A stretch of DNA of 64,000 bases. Source: Hypericibacter terrae (GTDB lineage Bacteria; Pseudomonadota; Alphaproteobacteria; Dongiales; Dongiaceae). The notes beneath the pieces were generated by a model, which saw only the letters and a program-made list of their open reading frames with translations, was not told where the DNA came from and searched no databases. Both the position numbers and the translations under genes were made by a program. The stretch lies in assembly GCF_008728855.1 (NCBI RefSeq), contig NZ_CP042906.1, positions 5,361,001 to 5,425,000 of the forward strand. Reading direction: 5' to 3'. Position 1 is the stretch's first letter; each line of letters opens with the position of its first letter. Shown here in pieces: positions 45,380 to 53,943 of the stretch.

Positions 45380-46978
45380 TCACCAGAAGATGAAATAGCC
45401 AAGCGCGCAGGAAGCGGCACCGCCGAGCAAGGCGAGATAAGGCAGCATCCCTGCCTTCTTCGGCCCGAGCTGCGTTTGCCCCGCCAGCAGCAGGTCCGAA
45501 TACATATGCTCAGGGAACTTGCCCTTGTCGGTGACGTAGTGGCGGTAGAGGAAGAACGGCACCACAAGCGCCGCCGAGATGAAGCCTGACAGCAGCGTTC
45601 CGGCGCCCCAGACATTGGCGCCGGCGCCGAGCAGGAAGGCGTTCACATAGCCGAAGATGGTACCCAGCCCGAGCAGCCAGGTCGGGCAGCGCCAGGGGCG
45701 CCGCACATCCGGGTTGTCGATCCGGTGGATCCAGCCGGCATTGAGATTGAGGAAGTTGAAGATCAGGTAGTTACAGTTCGAGACCGCCAGCACGAAGATG
45801 TAGTCCGACATCAGCAGCAGGATCAGGTTGAAGCAGAGGTCGGTCCACATGGCACGGGTGGGGGCGCCATGGCTGTTCACATAGGCCAGGTATTTCGGGA
45901 ACCAGCCGTCATGCCCGCCCTGATTGAGCGTGCGCGAGGAGCCGGCCATGGCCGTCATGATCGCCAGCATGAGGGTGAAGAACAGCAGGATCACCAGCAC
46001 CTTGGTGATGAAGGGCCCGGCCTGGACCATCTCCGCCAGCGCCAGCCCCATGCCGGCGCCGGAATAGATGCCGGGGTCGAGCATCTTCTGGGTCCCGAAG
46101 AAGCCCTGGAACACCACCGGGACCAGCACATAGGCGACGATGCAGATGAGCCCCGAGACGATGATCGCGCGGGGCATGTCGCGGCCCGGGTTCTTGAACT
46201 CGCTCATGTAGCAGACCGAGGTCTCGAAGGCGTAGGCCGACCAGGCGGCGATGAAGAGGCCGCCCATGAAGAATTTCAGGCCTTCGCGGTCCCAGACGCC
46301 GGCGATGACCGAGCCGTTGGCGTCGGTCGCGAGCGGCGTGAAGGGCACGAAGTTCGCGCTATGCACATTGCCCGCGAGCAGCGGGATGATGCAGACGATG
46401 AAGAGCGGCAGCAGCGAGGCGATCGTCAGCAGGGTCTGGATCTGCGCGGTGCGCAGGATGCCCCGATGCTGGATCGCGAACACCACCAGCATGATGGCGG
46501 CACCCAGCAGGAAGGTCGCGTTGAAGCGCAGGGAGAGGCCGTCCGAGATGAAGCCCAGATCGACCAGCGTGACCTGCCAGGTCATGATGCTGGCCTCGGG
46601 CGCATAGAAGATCGAGAGCAGATAGCCCGCGCCCAGCCCCGACCCGATGGCGAGCACCGGGGTCCAGGCCAGCCAGTTCGACCAGAGCGAGAGCGGCGCC
46701 AGGATCTGGCTGTAGCGGATCCAGGCCGTGGCGCCATGGACCGCCGTGCCGCCGGTCTTGGACGGATGCAGGCCGGCGATCTCGGCATAGGTGAAGGCCT
46801 GGGCGAAGCCCAGCAGGACCGAGATGGTCCAGACCAGCCAGGCCGGCGCGCCGACCGTGGCCGAGATGCCGCCCATCGAGAAGAGAACCAGCGCGGGCAC
46901 GCCGGCCGCCACGAAGACGACCTGTTTCCAATCGACGTCCCGCAACATCGTCGGACTCTGAGTGGTAGCGCTTGCCAT
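45380..46978 (-). CDS. APC-family amino acid/amine permease
   Basis: 532 aa with about 12 membrane helices. APC features: VPALVLFSMGGISATVGAPAW at helix 1, AQAFTYAEIAGLHPSKTGG at helix 2, and AAWSAYAFETSVCYMSEFKNPGRDMPRA, the conserved loop after helix 6. The substrate is probably an amino acid or amine. AGGGGGA precedes the ATG. It has a long upstream region (46979-47465) with a terminator-like hairpin and may be regulated there. Confidence 0.87.
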   Translation of the reverse strand: MASATTQSPTMLRDVDWKQVVFVAAGVPALVLFSMGGISATVGAPAWLVWTISVLLGFAQAFTYAEIAGLHPSKTGGTAVHGATAWIRYSQILAPLSLWSNWLAWTPVLAIGSGLGAGYLLSIFYAPEASIMTWQVTLVDLGFISDGLSLRFNATFLLGAAIMLVVFAIQHRGILRTAQIQTLLTIASLLPLFIVCIIPLLAGNVHSANFVPFTPLATDANGSVIAGVWDREGLKFFMGGLFIAAWSAYAFETSVCYMSEFKNPGRDMPRAIIVSGLICIVAYVLVPVVFQGFFGTQKMLDPGIYSGAGMGLALAEMVQAGPFITKVLVILLFFTLMLAIMTAMAGSSRTLNQGGHDGWFPKYLAYVNSHGAPTRAMWTDLCFNLILLLMSDYIFVLAVSNCNYLIFNFLNLNAGWIHRIDNPDVRRPWRCPTWLLGLGTIFGYVNAFLLGAGANVWGAGTLLSGFISAALVVPFFLYRHYVTDKGKFPEHMYSDLLLAGQTQLGPKKAGMLPYLALLGGAASCALGYFIFW

Positions 46979-47220
46979 GAGTGATCCCCCTAAAATGGCC
47001 GTTGGGCCCGTCGAGCCCGATTTGCCTGAAGCGGTGGCGCCGGTTGCCGGTCTTTCCCCGCCGGTCGAAGAATGATCAGGAGACGGCGCGAGGCCGCCTT
47101 CGCAATGGAGGGGGTTGTCGCGGCCACGACGTCGCGGTTCCCGCCCGTCACGGGCCGGTCCCAGAACCGACGATGCCTCGCGCATCCCCTCGACATGGAT
47201 TCCCGCTCCGAAACCCAGCC

Positions 47221-47261
47221 CAAAACAAAACCGCCACGTCCGTTTCCAAGGAACGCGGCGG
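47221..47261 (-). terminator. Terminator-like hairpin in the permease leader
   Basis: On the minus strand an 11-bp stem (CCGCCGCGTTC with GGACGTGGCGG, two G-T wobble pairs) is followed by TTTTGTTTTG. It is 205 bases past the stop of the 122-aa gene and 240 bases before the APC permease start. It may simply end the upstream unit. An upstream CCCGTT that can pair with AACGG of the hairpin would allow an alternative fold, so attenuation is possible. Confidence 0.55.
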
Positions 47262-47465
47262 GCAACGGGATCACCGGGGTGCCGTCGGCACCTTGTGTCC
47301 CCTCGACTCCCAGGGCGTCAGGATCTTTACGTCCGAATTCGCCATGGAATCTGGATATCAGAGTGGCCCCGCCGACGCAACGCGGGCGCTTTCGATTTCT
47401 TCCCGATGAGCCAATTCGATACCGCTTTGGCCGGACCACGCCGGACGCAACGGCCTGACGGGGAA

Positions 47466-47834
47466 TCAGGACTCGGCGTCGGGGATGGCCTGCTCCTGGC
47501 GGCGGCGGAAATGCCAGAGCTCCCAGCGCAGCCGGGCCTGCTTGTAGGCATCCAGGATCGACATCGCATAGACGAAGACGCCGCCGGCATAGCGGCCGAG
47601 GAAGGACTGGTCGGGCGAGGTCAGGTGATAGGTGATCCAGCCCAGGCTCAGCATCGAGAAGGCGAACATGAAGGCGCGTTTAGAATCGCCGTTGAAGATC
47701 TGCCCCACGCCGGGAAAGACCGACATCGCCAGCACGAGATAGGGATGGAAGGGCGGCTTCGCCCCGGGCCCGGCAGGCGCCGGCGGGTTCTTGGATCTTG
47801 CGGTCTGTGGCTTCGCCATGCGGGCTCTCGTCAT
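47466..47834 (-). CDS. Small membrane protein, function unknown
   Basis: 122 aa. A polar Lys/Pro N-terminus (~1-30) is followed by two hydrophobic helices: YLVLAMSVFPGVGQIFNGD and AFMFAFSMLSLGWITY, with a third weaker one (YAGGVFVYAMSIL). The tail is basic and helical. The VFPGVGQIFNGDSKRA phrase resembles the GxGQxxNG motif of TM2-like small proteins. Its ATG overlaps the upstream stop (ATGA), so it is translationally coupled to the 228-aa gene; an ATG five codons later is also possible. Confidence 0.75.
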   Translation of the reverse strand: MTRARMAKPQTARSKNPPAPAGPGAKPPFHPYLVLAMSVFPGVGQIFNGDSKRAFMFAFSMLSLGWITYHLTSPDQSFLGRYAGGVFVYAMSILDAYKQARLRWELWHFRRRQEQAIPDAES

Positions 47835-48517
47835 GTGGAGCGGATCCGATCCGGCGGCGTGTCCCGGCGCAGTTCCTCGACAATGGCGATCGCCCGGTCG
47901 AGCAGGCGGCGGGCGAGCGCCGGTTCGAGACGCAGACGGGTGCCGAACTCCGCCTGGCGCAACACCAGATAATAGGGCCGTTCGGCCTCGGCCAGCTGAT
48001 AGACCAGCCGCACGCCCTTGGGCGCCATCACCAGCTCCTTCATCTTGCTGTCCTCGAACAGCGTGGCCTGGCTGGCGATCACGGTGGCCGAGGGCAGGCC
48101 TTCTGTCCCATCGGCACTCACGCGCAAGCCGGCCGGATATCCCGCCGGCGTGGGCAGGCGATGTTCCATATGGCTGCTGGGCGAATAGAACTCCGTGTTG
48201 AGCGGGCGGGCCAGGAAATCGAGCGCCGATTTCTGCGGCAGCTCGGCCTTGACCGTCGCCAGCAGCCAGAGCGAGGGCAGCTTGCGCACGGCGACATGAT
48301 CGACCAGCGCCTCGAGCTTGATGTCGAAGCCGCGATAGCGGCCGCTCAGGGCCGGATAGTCCACATCGTCCTGCTCCACGCGATAACGCTCGAACAGCGT
48401 CAGCACATTCTCGAACAACGCGCCGCGCTCGGCCTTGACCGCCACGCGATGACGCCGATGCATGACGATCAGGATGAGGAAGAACAGAACCGCCAGCGGG
48501 GCGGCGAGCCATGACAT
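47831..48517 (-). CDS. Membrane-anchored protein, function unknown
   Basis: 228 aa. One N-terminal helix (WLAAPLAVLFFLILIVM), then a basic stop-transfer HRRHR, then a ~200-residue cytoplasmic alpha/beta domain that I do not recognise (YRGFDIKLEALVDHVAV, SLWLLATVKAEL, GVRLVYQLAEAERPYYLVLRQAEF). It is followed by the 122-aa membrane protein with a 4-base overlap. It lies between two permease genes on the same strand. Confidence 0.75.
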   Translation of the reverse strand: MSWLAAPLAVLFFLILIVMHRRHRVAVKAERGALFENVLTLFERYRVEQDDVDYPALSGRYRGFDIKLEALVDHVAVRKLPSLWLLATVKAELPQKSALDFLARPLNTEFYSPSSHMEHRLPTPAGYPAGLRVSADGTEGLPSATVIASQATLFEDSKMKELVMAPKGVRLVYQLAEAERPYYLVLRQAEFGTRLRLEPALARRLLDRAIAIVEELRRDTPPDRIRST

Positions 48518-48603
48518 CGTGCCGGTCCGGAGCCTCAGACATGAAAGACAAAGGGCCGGCGGCAGAATTTCCGACGCCGGCCCCAGTCACAGTGGGAGGT
48601 AAG

Positions 48604-48628
48604 GCGGCCGCCGGCAAGCGGCGGCCGC
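48604..48628 (-). terminator. Terminator after the small-protein/permease operon
   Basis: Perfect 10-bp stem GCGGCCGCCG/CGGCGGCCGC with a five-base loop, 9 bases past the 465-aa permease stop. There is no long T run. A second GC-rich hairpin (GCCGGC...GCCGGC) lies near 48560. Together they separate this operon from the 228-aa gene. Confidence 0.65.
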
Positions 48629-48637
48629 TTGTTGCGC

Positions 48638-50035
48638 TCAATAGCCGAGCGGTTTCGGCCAGGCCATGGTGAACTGGTCACCGCGCCGGACGAACTGATA
48701 GCGGCGGAAATGGAACCAGAGCGAGGCGATGATATAGAAGAACATCATCGCCAGGAGCTGGCGGCCATAGCCCAGATAGACCGCGAAGAAGGTGATGATG
48801 CAGAGCGACAGCAGCACGGCCGCCGGCAAGGGATGGAACGGATGCTCGAACCCGCGCCGGATCGACCCGATCGGCCATTTCTTACGAAAGTTCCACATGT
48901 TGATCGGCATGAAGGTGTAGTTCAGCAGACCGGACAGGATCGAGAAGGTGATGATCTGCGCCAGCGGCACCTTGAGGGCGAAGATCGCCGCAATCGGAAT
49001 CAGGAACACGATGGAGCGGTAGGGCGTGCGATAGCGCGGATGCACGGCGCCGAACCATTGCGGCAGATAGCGATCGCGCCCCATCGAGAACCAGGCCCGG
49101 GCCGCGTCGTTGATGCAGCCATTGGCCGAGGCGATGGCCGAGAACAAGGTGCCCACAAAGAGCGCCACATGCAGGAAGGTGCTGCCCGAGACACGCGCCG
49201 CGTCGAAGAGAGGCGCCAGCGTGTAGTCCCAGCCCAGATACTCCCAAGGCAGCATACCGACGCAGACATACCAGGTGAGGCCGGCCGCGATCAGCAGCGT
49301 GATGATACCCGTCATCGTGCCCAGCGGCAGGGCACGGCCCGGCGAGCGGACCTCTTCCGCCGCCTGGCAGGTGCCCTCGATGCCGAGATAGAACCAGATG
49401 CCGAAATGGAAGGCTGCGATCACACCGAGCCAGCCATAGGGCAGGTCGGTCAACAGCTCGGTATGCCGCATGATTTCATGCGGATTCCAGGGCTTCAGCC
49501 CGATGAAGAGGATGATGATGGTGAGGAAGGCCGCGGCAGTGATGACGAAGTTCACCGTCAGCGTCATGAAGACGCCACGATAATTGAGCCAGGCCAGGAT
49601 GGCCAGGGAGAGCACGGTGAAGGGAATCCAGTCCACCGTACTGCCGAGCTCGCCGATGCCGATCTGGATCAACTGGCCCGCGACCTGGACGTCGCCCGCC
49701 TCGAGCATGGTGTAGGCCAGCACGAGATAGAGGCCGACATTGAACGCCATCAGCGGCCCGATCGTGTGTTTCGCCTGGGCATATTGACCGCCCGCGGCCG
49801 CCACGGTCGAGGTGATCTCGGAATCGATCATGGCGACGCAGGTATAGAGCAGACCGATCACCCAGCAGGCGATGAGGGCGCCGTAGGCGCCGCCCTTGCC
49901 CACCGCGTAGTTCCAGCCCATGAACTCGCCGACCAGCACGATGCCGACGCCCAGCGCCCAGACATGCGCCGGTCCCAGCACCTTCAGCAGCTGAATGCGC
50001 TGCGAGGACGGTGCAGCCATTGTTTGCTCGGCCAT
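48638..50035 (-). CDS. APC permease, ethanolamine-permease-like
   Basis: 465 aa with about 12 helices. EFMGWNYAVGKGGAYGA near the N-terminus, AAAGGQYAQAKHTIGP, and the GIEGTCQAAEEVRSPGRALP loop resemble the Eat/ethanolamine permease branch of the APC superfamily. The likely substrate is an amine or amino acid. It is the last gene of a four-gene run: 95-aa, 143-aa and 56-aa membrane proteins lie just upstream with short gaps, the last ending 3 bases before this start. Confidence 0.87.
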   Translation of the reverse strand: MAEQTMAAPSSQRIQLLKVLGPAHVWALGVGIVLVGEFMGWNYAVGKGGAYGALIACWVIGLLYTCVAMIDSEITSTVAAAGGQYAQAKHTIGPLMAFNVGLYLVLAYTMLEAGDVQVAGQLIQIGIGELGSTVDWIPFTVLSLAILAWLNYRGVFMTLTVNFVITAAAFLTIIILFIGLKPWNPHEIMRHTELLTDLPYGWLGVIAAFHFGIWFYLGIEGTCQAAEEVRSPGRALPLGTMTGIITLLIAAGLTWYVCVGMLPWEYLGWDYTLAPLFDAARVSGSTFLHVALFVGTLFSAIASANGCINDAARAWFSMGRDRYLPQWFGAVHPRYRTPYRSIVFLIPIAAIFALKVPLAQIITFSILSGLLNYTFMPINMWNFRKKWPIGSIRRGFEHPFHPLPAAVLLSLCIITFFAVYLGYGRQLLAMMFFYIIASLWFHFRRYQFVRRGDQFTMAWPKPLGY

Positions 50036-50038
50036 GGC

Positions 50039-50209
50039 TCAGTTCCCCTTCTTGGCTTCGCCGAAGAGATCGTCCACGCCCTCGCGCGAGCTCAGGAGCT
50101 GCGCTTCGCTGTAATTGCGATCCGTCTTCACGAAATCGAACAGCATCCAGGCGAACAACAGCGCCGACACGATCCACGCTGCCCATTCCAAGATTTGCCA
50201 GATATCCAT
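50039..50209 (-). CDS. 56-aa membrane protein in the permease operon
   Basis: MDIWQILEWAAWIVSALLF is an N-terminal membrane helix, followed by a charged tail (DFVKTDRNYSEAQLL...GEAKKGN). The ATG is at 50209 and the TGA ends at 50039, 3 bases before the permease ATG. The uninterrupted frame, the amphipathic composition and the tight spacing in a row of small membrane proteins support it as a real gene. It may be a small accessory subunit of the permease. Confidence 0.72.
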   Translation of the reverse strand: MDIWQILEWAAWIVSALLFAWMLFDFVKTDRNYSEAQLLSSREGVDDLFGEAKKGN

Positions 50210-50233
50210 GATGTTTCCCCCGGGGCTCCTGCG

Positions 50234-50665
50234 CTACTCGAACTTCTCGGCGATGACGTCCTTGTATTCGCGCCTGGACAAGACCAGCACAAAGACGAAA
50301 TAGCCCAGGATGACCACGCCGGTCATGACGATGCCGCCGATATCGAGCGTGTAGTCGAAGGGCTGCGTGACGATGTCCGCGGCCCCCTCGACCGAGTAGC
50401 CCAGGGCCTGCCAGCGTTCCTGCATGGTCGGATTCTGCTTGATCGCTTCCCAGGTGAGTCCTGTCCAGGTCTGGGTGACATTGCCATCGGCATCGGCCGC
50501 TTCGGTGAGTTGCACGCCTTCGGGCAGCACCCGAACCCGCGATGGCACGGCGATGTTGAGCCAGACCGGCACGAACAGCACCGCGAAGACCATGACCAGC
50601 AGGCAGAGGACGTCAAAAATCTGTCCGCCTCGCCCTTGGCTCGGTGGATTGTATTTCTGCGCCAT
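50234..50665 (-). CDS. 143-aa membrane protein in the permease operon
   Basis: Two membrane helices, at ~16-40 (IFDVLCLLVMVFAVLFVPVWL) and ~108-132 (IGGIVMTGVVILGYFVFVLVL), enclose a ~65-residue periplasmic loop containing NVTQTWTGLTWEAIKQNP. A short polar N-terminus and a charged C-terminal tail (SRREYKDVIAEKFE) would be cytoplasmic. I do not recognise the family. It lies 28 bases downstream of the 95-aa gene and 24 bases upstream of the 56-aa gene. Confidence 0.78.
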   Translation of the reverse strand: MAQKYNPPSQGRGGQIFDVLCLLVMVFAVLFVPVWLNIAVPSRVRVLPEGVQLTEAADADGNVTQTWTGLTWEAIKQNPTMQERWQALGYSVEGAADIVTQPFDYTLDIGGIVMTGVVILGYFVFVLVLSRREYKDVIAEKFE

Positions 50666-50693
50666 TGATTTCCCCCCTCGCTCGGTGTCGGCG

Positions 50694-50981
50694 TCAGCGG
50701 CCGGCGTCGAGATGTTTGATGTCGATCCCGTAGATATGTTCCTTGTCGTGGCTGTAATGCCGGACCATCGCGCCGATCGACGCGGTGTTGAACAGCAGCA
50801 GCACCAAGGCGGCGATCCAGGAGGCGATCCGGATGCCGTTCGACGGAATCATCGAGTTGACCGAGAGCAGCACGAAGGCGACCGTGGCCCAAAGCGCCAC
50901 GACCAAGCCCCAAGCGAAGATCTTGTCGCGCCCGAACATGCTTTCGATGCGCGCAGACAGATTCTGAGCGGATTGTGCCAT
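50694..50981 (-). CDS. 95-aa membrane protein, first gene of the permease operon
   Basis: Two membrane helices, at ~21-45 (IFAWGLVVALWATVAFVLL) and ~52-72 (IASWIAALVLLLFNTASI), with a short loop between. The C-terminus KEHIYGIDIKHLDAGR is polar. Unknown family. The start is preceded by AAGGGGGAA. It heads a leftward operon of 95-, 143- and 56-aa membrane proteins and the 465-aa permease, divergent from the hybrid kinase gene. Confidence 0.78.
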   Translation of the reverse strand: MAQSAQNLSARIESMFGRDKIFAWGLVVALWATVAFVLLSVNSMIPSNGIRIASWIAALVLLLFNTASIGAMVRHYSHDKEHIYGIDIKHLDAGR

Positions 50982-51318
50982 TGACGTTCCCCCTTGCGGT
51001 GGACCGGCCGCCCCGTTCGGGGTCGTTCCGGACCTTGTTCGGCACCGCCGGCTGGGGTCGTCGCCCGGCCCGGACTCCCCCGATCGATGGCCGATCGGTT
51101 CGCCGGAAGGCGCAATCTCAGTCCTTGGCGCCAGTCAATTAGGAATCTTCCGTTCCCTATAGGAAACGGTGCCCGCCGCCCCTCCCGATGTCCAAGCGTC
51201 ATTTGGCTGAAGGGTATGCCCGTTTGAGCAAACTCTCCCCCGAATTGGGGAGAAAGCAGGCCCAACTGGACAAGAAGCGCCCGAGCGGTTCCACTGATCG
51301 GGAAGGGAGGGACAGACC
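50982..51318. other. Divergent promoter region
   Basis: 337 bases between the leftward small-protein operon and the rightward histidine kinase. It contains the palindrome at 51150-51169, a nearby AGGAATCTTCC repeat, and a small hairpin TCTCCCC-CGAATT-GGGGAGA at 51234-51253 upstream of the kinase. Both transcription units probably start here. No gene is supported. Confidence 0.5.
51150..51169. promoter_or_regulatory. Palindromic operator candidate
   Basis: The 20-base site (CCGTTCCCTA/TAGGAAACGG) matches its reverse complement at 18 of 20 positions. An adjacent AGGAAT-CTTCC element repeats the same core. It lies in the region shared by the permease operon and the hybrid kinase, and could bind the NarL-type regulator encoded downstream. 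The link to that regulator is inference. Confidence 0.5.
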
Positions 51319-52944
51319 ATGCGGCTGCTTCGATCCAACGGCGATACGCCGCTGGCTGCGGCGTCGGCGGGCAAGCCGCAGAGCGGCCCGGCCGGCGCGG
51401 CCGGAGCCTCGCATCCTGTCCCCCTGTCCGAGACCGACCGGCTCTTCGAAGCCATCGCCAACTACACCTATGACTGGGAAAGCTGGCTCGGCCATGACGG
51501 CCAGCCGCTCTGGATCAACCCGGCGGTCGAGCGCATGACCGGCTACCGCGTCGCCGAATGCCTGGCGATGCAGGACTACCCGCTGCCGCTGGTCCATGAG
51601 GAAGACCGTGCCCTGATCGCAACGGTGATCGATCGCGGCGAACGCGGGGAGAGCGGCAACGACGTCGCCTTCCGCATCCGGCGCAAGGACGGCAAGCTGG
51701 TCTGGGCCGCTGTCAGCTGGCAGACGCTGTTCGACCGAGCCGGCCATTCCCTCGGATTCCGCACCAGCGTGCGCGACATCACCGAACGCAAGCTGTCGGA
51801 AGACGCGCTGCGCGATGCCCATGCCGAGGCGGAACGCGCCAACCGCGCCAAGTCGCGCTTCCTCGCCGCCGCGAGCCACGATCTGCGCCAGCCCCTGCAG
51901 GCGGCACATCTGTTCGCGGCGGCCCTGCGCATCGGCTTGCACGAACGCGGCGATCTGGATCTCCTGGGCTCGATCGAGGACGCGCTCAAGGCGGCCAACG
52001 AGCTGCTCGACGCGCTGCTCGACGTGTCGCGGCTCGATGCCGGCGTGCTGGCGCCGAAGTTCCGCGAGTTCGCCGTCGCCGATCTGCTCGATCAGGTCGA
52101 GACGGAATTCTCGGAAGCGGCGCGGGAGAAGCGGCTGGCCCTGCGCGTCCTGCTGTCGAGCGCCACGATCCACACCGACCCCACTCTGCTGGGCCGGATC
52201 CTGAGGAATCTGGTTTCCAACGCGCTGCGCTACACCGAGCGGGGAAAGGTCCTGGTCGGATGCCGGCGGGCCGGCGACCGGCTCGCGATCGAAGTGCTGG
52301 ATACCGGCATCGGCATCGCGCCCGACAAGATCGAACGCATCTTCGAGGAGTTCTACCAGATCGGGAATCCCGAGCGCGATCGCACGCGCGGTCTGGGGCT
52401 CGGGCTGGCGATCGTGGCCGGCGTCGCCAAGCTGCTGGACCATCCGATCGAGGTGCGCTCCGAGCCCGGCCGCGGCTCGGTCTTCCGCGTGCTGGTGCCG
52501 CTCGCGCAATCGCTGGCGGCGACCGCGGCACCCGCGCCGACGCGTCCGATCCTGCCCGCATCGGCGGCCGCAGGCGCCTTGCTGCTGGCGATCGACGACG
52601 ATCCCGATCAGCTCAAGGCCATGAACGCGCTCTTCGGCCGCTGGGGCTATCAGGTGCTGGTGGCCGATTCCGCGCCGGCCGCACTGGCGAAACTGACCGA
52701 GACCGGCCGCACGCCCAGCGCCATCATCGCCGATTATCGCCTGCGCGACGGGCTCACCGGGGCCGGCGCCATCGGCTATATCCGCGAGAAGCTGGGTCAG
52801 AAGGTGCCGGGGCTGATTCTGACGGGCGACACCGAGCCCGCCCGCCTGGCCGAGGCCAGCGCCTCGGGCTTCGAGCTGCTGCACAAGCCGATCGAGCCCC
52901 ATCGCCTGCAGGACGCGATCGAAAGGCTGTTGTCGAATCGCTAG
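51319..52944 (+). CDS. PAS-domain hybrid histidine kinase
   Basis: 541 aa, apparently soluble. A PAS domain spans ~40-160 (WINPAVERMTGYRVAE, then RDITERKLSEDAL), followed by the dimerisation/phosphoacceptor H-box ASHDLRQPLQAAH with H187, the ATPase domain with NLVSNALRYTERG, DTGIGIAPD and GLGLGLAIV, and a C-terminal receiver domain with acidic pocket DDDPDQ and phosphoacceptor D472 (IIADYRLRDG). The ~30-residue N-terminal part is Ala/Pro-rich. It converges on the NarL-type regulator gene, its likely partner, across a shared terminator. Confidence 0.92.
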   Translation: MRLLRSNGDTPLAAASAGKPQSGPAGAAGASHPVPLSETDRLFEAIANYTYDWESWLGHDGQPLWINPAVERMTGYRVAECLAMQDYPLPLVHEEDRALIATVIDRGERGESGNDVAFRIRRKDGKLVWAAVSWQTLFDRAGHSLGFRTSVRDITERKLSEDALRDAHAEAERANRAKSRFLAAASHDLRQPLQAAHLFAAALRIGLHERGDLDLLGSIEDALKAANELLDALLDVSRLDAGVLAPKFREFAVADLLDQVETEFSEAAREKRLALRVLLSSATIHTDPTLLGRILRNLVSNALRYTERGKVLVGCRRAGDRLAIEVLDTGIGIAPDKIERIFEEFYQIGNPERDRTRGLGLGLAIVAGVAKLLDHPIEVRSEPGRGSVFRVLVPLAQSLAATAAPAPTRPILPASAAAGALLLAIDDDPDQLKAMNALFGRWGYQVLVADSAPAALAKLTETGRTPSAIIADYRLRDGLTGAGAIGYIREKLGQKVPGLILTGDTEPARLAEASASGFELLHKPIEPHRLQDAIERLLSNR

Positions 52945-52952
52945 AGCCTGAT

Positions 52953-52979
52953 CGTCTCAAGTCGAATCGACTTGAGACG
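52953..52979. terminator. Bidirectional hairpin between kinase and regulator
   Basis: Perfect 12-bp arms CGTCTCAAGTCG/CGACTTGAGACG with loop AAT, between two convergent genes. It has no T run. Confidence 0.7.
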
Positions 52980-53019
52980 CGAATCGGCCTCTCGTTGCTT
53001 GAACGGCGCGCGACCGCCG

Positions 53020-53679
53020 TCAATGAACCGGGCGCGCGGGCTGCCAGCCCAGGCCGGCGGCGACCATCGCGGCCTGCGTGCGGTTGGCGACGCTGAGCTT
53101 GTTCAGGATCACCTTGATATGCGCCTTGACCGTGCTTTCGAGCAGGCCCAGATCGCGCGCGATCTCCTTGTTGGATTGCCCGGTCATGAGCAGCCCCAGT
53201 ACGTCGCGCTGACGATCGGTCAGATGGGCGAGTGGATTTTCCGGCCCGCCCTTGCCGATCGGCCCGCCCACGCCCTTGAGTGCCCGCTCCTGCAGCAGCT
53301 CCGCCGGCACATAGGTTTCGCCGGACATCACCAGCGACAAGGCGTGTTTGAGCGCCGCGTCGTTGATCGTCTTCAGCACATAGCCGCGCGCCCCGCGCTC
53401 GAGCGCCTCGCGGATCCGATCCGAATCGCTGATCGCCGAGACGATGACGATCGCAGCGGAGGGTACGGCGGCGCGCAACTGCTCCAGGCCCGACAGGCCC
53501 TCCATGCCCGGCATCCCCAGATCGAGCAGCAGCAGGTCGATGGCCGTTCGCTGCACGACCTCGAGGGCAGAGACGACGTCGCTCGCCTCCTCGATCTCGG
53601 AGTCGGGATAGAGGCGCTGTAGCAGCAGGGAGAAGCCGCGCCGGAACAGGGTGTGATCGTCGGCGATGAGGATGCGCAT
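53020..53679 (-). CDS. NarL/FixJ-family response regulator
   Basis: 219 aa from MRILIADDHTLFRRG. The receiver domain has acidic Asp at 7-8, phosphoacceptor D53 in LLLLDLGMPG and Lys in GYVLKT. A linker follows, then a LuxR-type helix-turn-helix (LTDRQRDVLGLLMTGQSNKEIARDLGLLESTVKAHI). It is the natural partner of the convergent hybrid kinase. Targets are unknown, but the palindrome at 51150 is a candidate. Confidence 0.92.
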   Translation of the reverse strand: MRILIADDHTLFRRGFSLLLQRLYPDSEIEEASDVVSALEVVQRTAIDLLLLDLGMPGMEGLSGLEQLRAAVPSAAIVIVSAISDSDRIREALERGARGYVLKTINDAALKHALSLVMSGETYVPAELLQERALKGVGGPIGKGGPENPLAHLTDRQRDVLGLLMTGQSNKEIARDLGLLESTVKAHIKVILNKLSVANRTQAAMVAAGLGWQPARPVH

Positions 53680-53876
53680 TGAAGATATCCGTTCACAAGC
53701 TGCAGTGCGCCGTTCGATCGCGATCAAGCGGCAAAGTTGCAAGGCCGCGTGCAGCATAGCGCGTGAAAGCCGCGCCGCAACAGAGCGCCTGAATTCGACC
53801 CAGGGGGCATGTCATCGGCAACGTCAGTGACGCTGGCCTTTGCGCCAGCCGTGGGATGAGTTTAGCGAACGACCTC

Positions 53877-53899
53877 GATGTTGCGCTGCACGCAACATC
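53877..53899. terminator. Hairpin downstream of the dehydrogenase cluster
   Basis: Perfect 9-bp inverted repeat GATGTTGCG/CGCAACATC with loop CTGCA, 45 bases past the stop of the leftward dehydrogenase gene. Without a T run it is only a possible terminator. The rest of 53680-53943 shows no gene. Confidence 0.45.
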
Positions 53900-53943
53900 G
53901 ACGGCGTCCGCTAGCGGTACGGAATTGGTCCGGAAGTCCGTTG

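Noticed and set aside
46979-47465. Guanidine (ykkC-type) riboswitch upstream of the APC permease
   Set aside because: I searched by eye for the class I conserved blocks and for paired ACGR-loop hairpins of class II. A GGTGCC-GAC-GGCACC hairpin is present but does not form the required loop.
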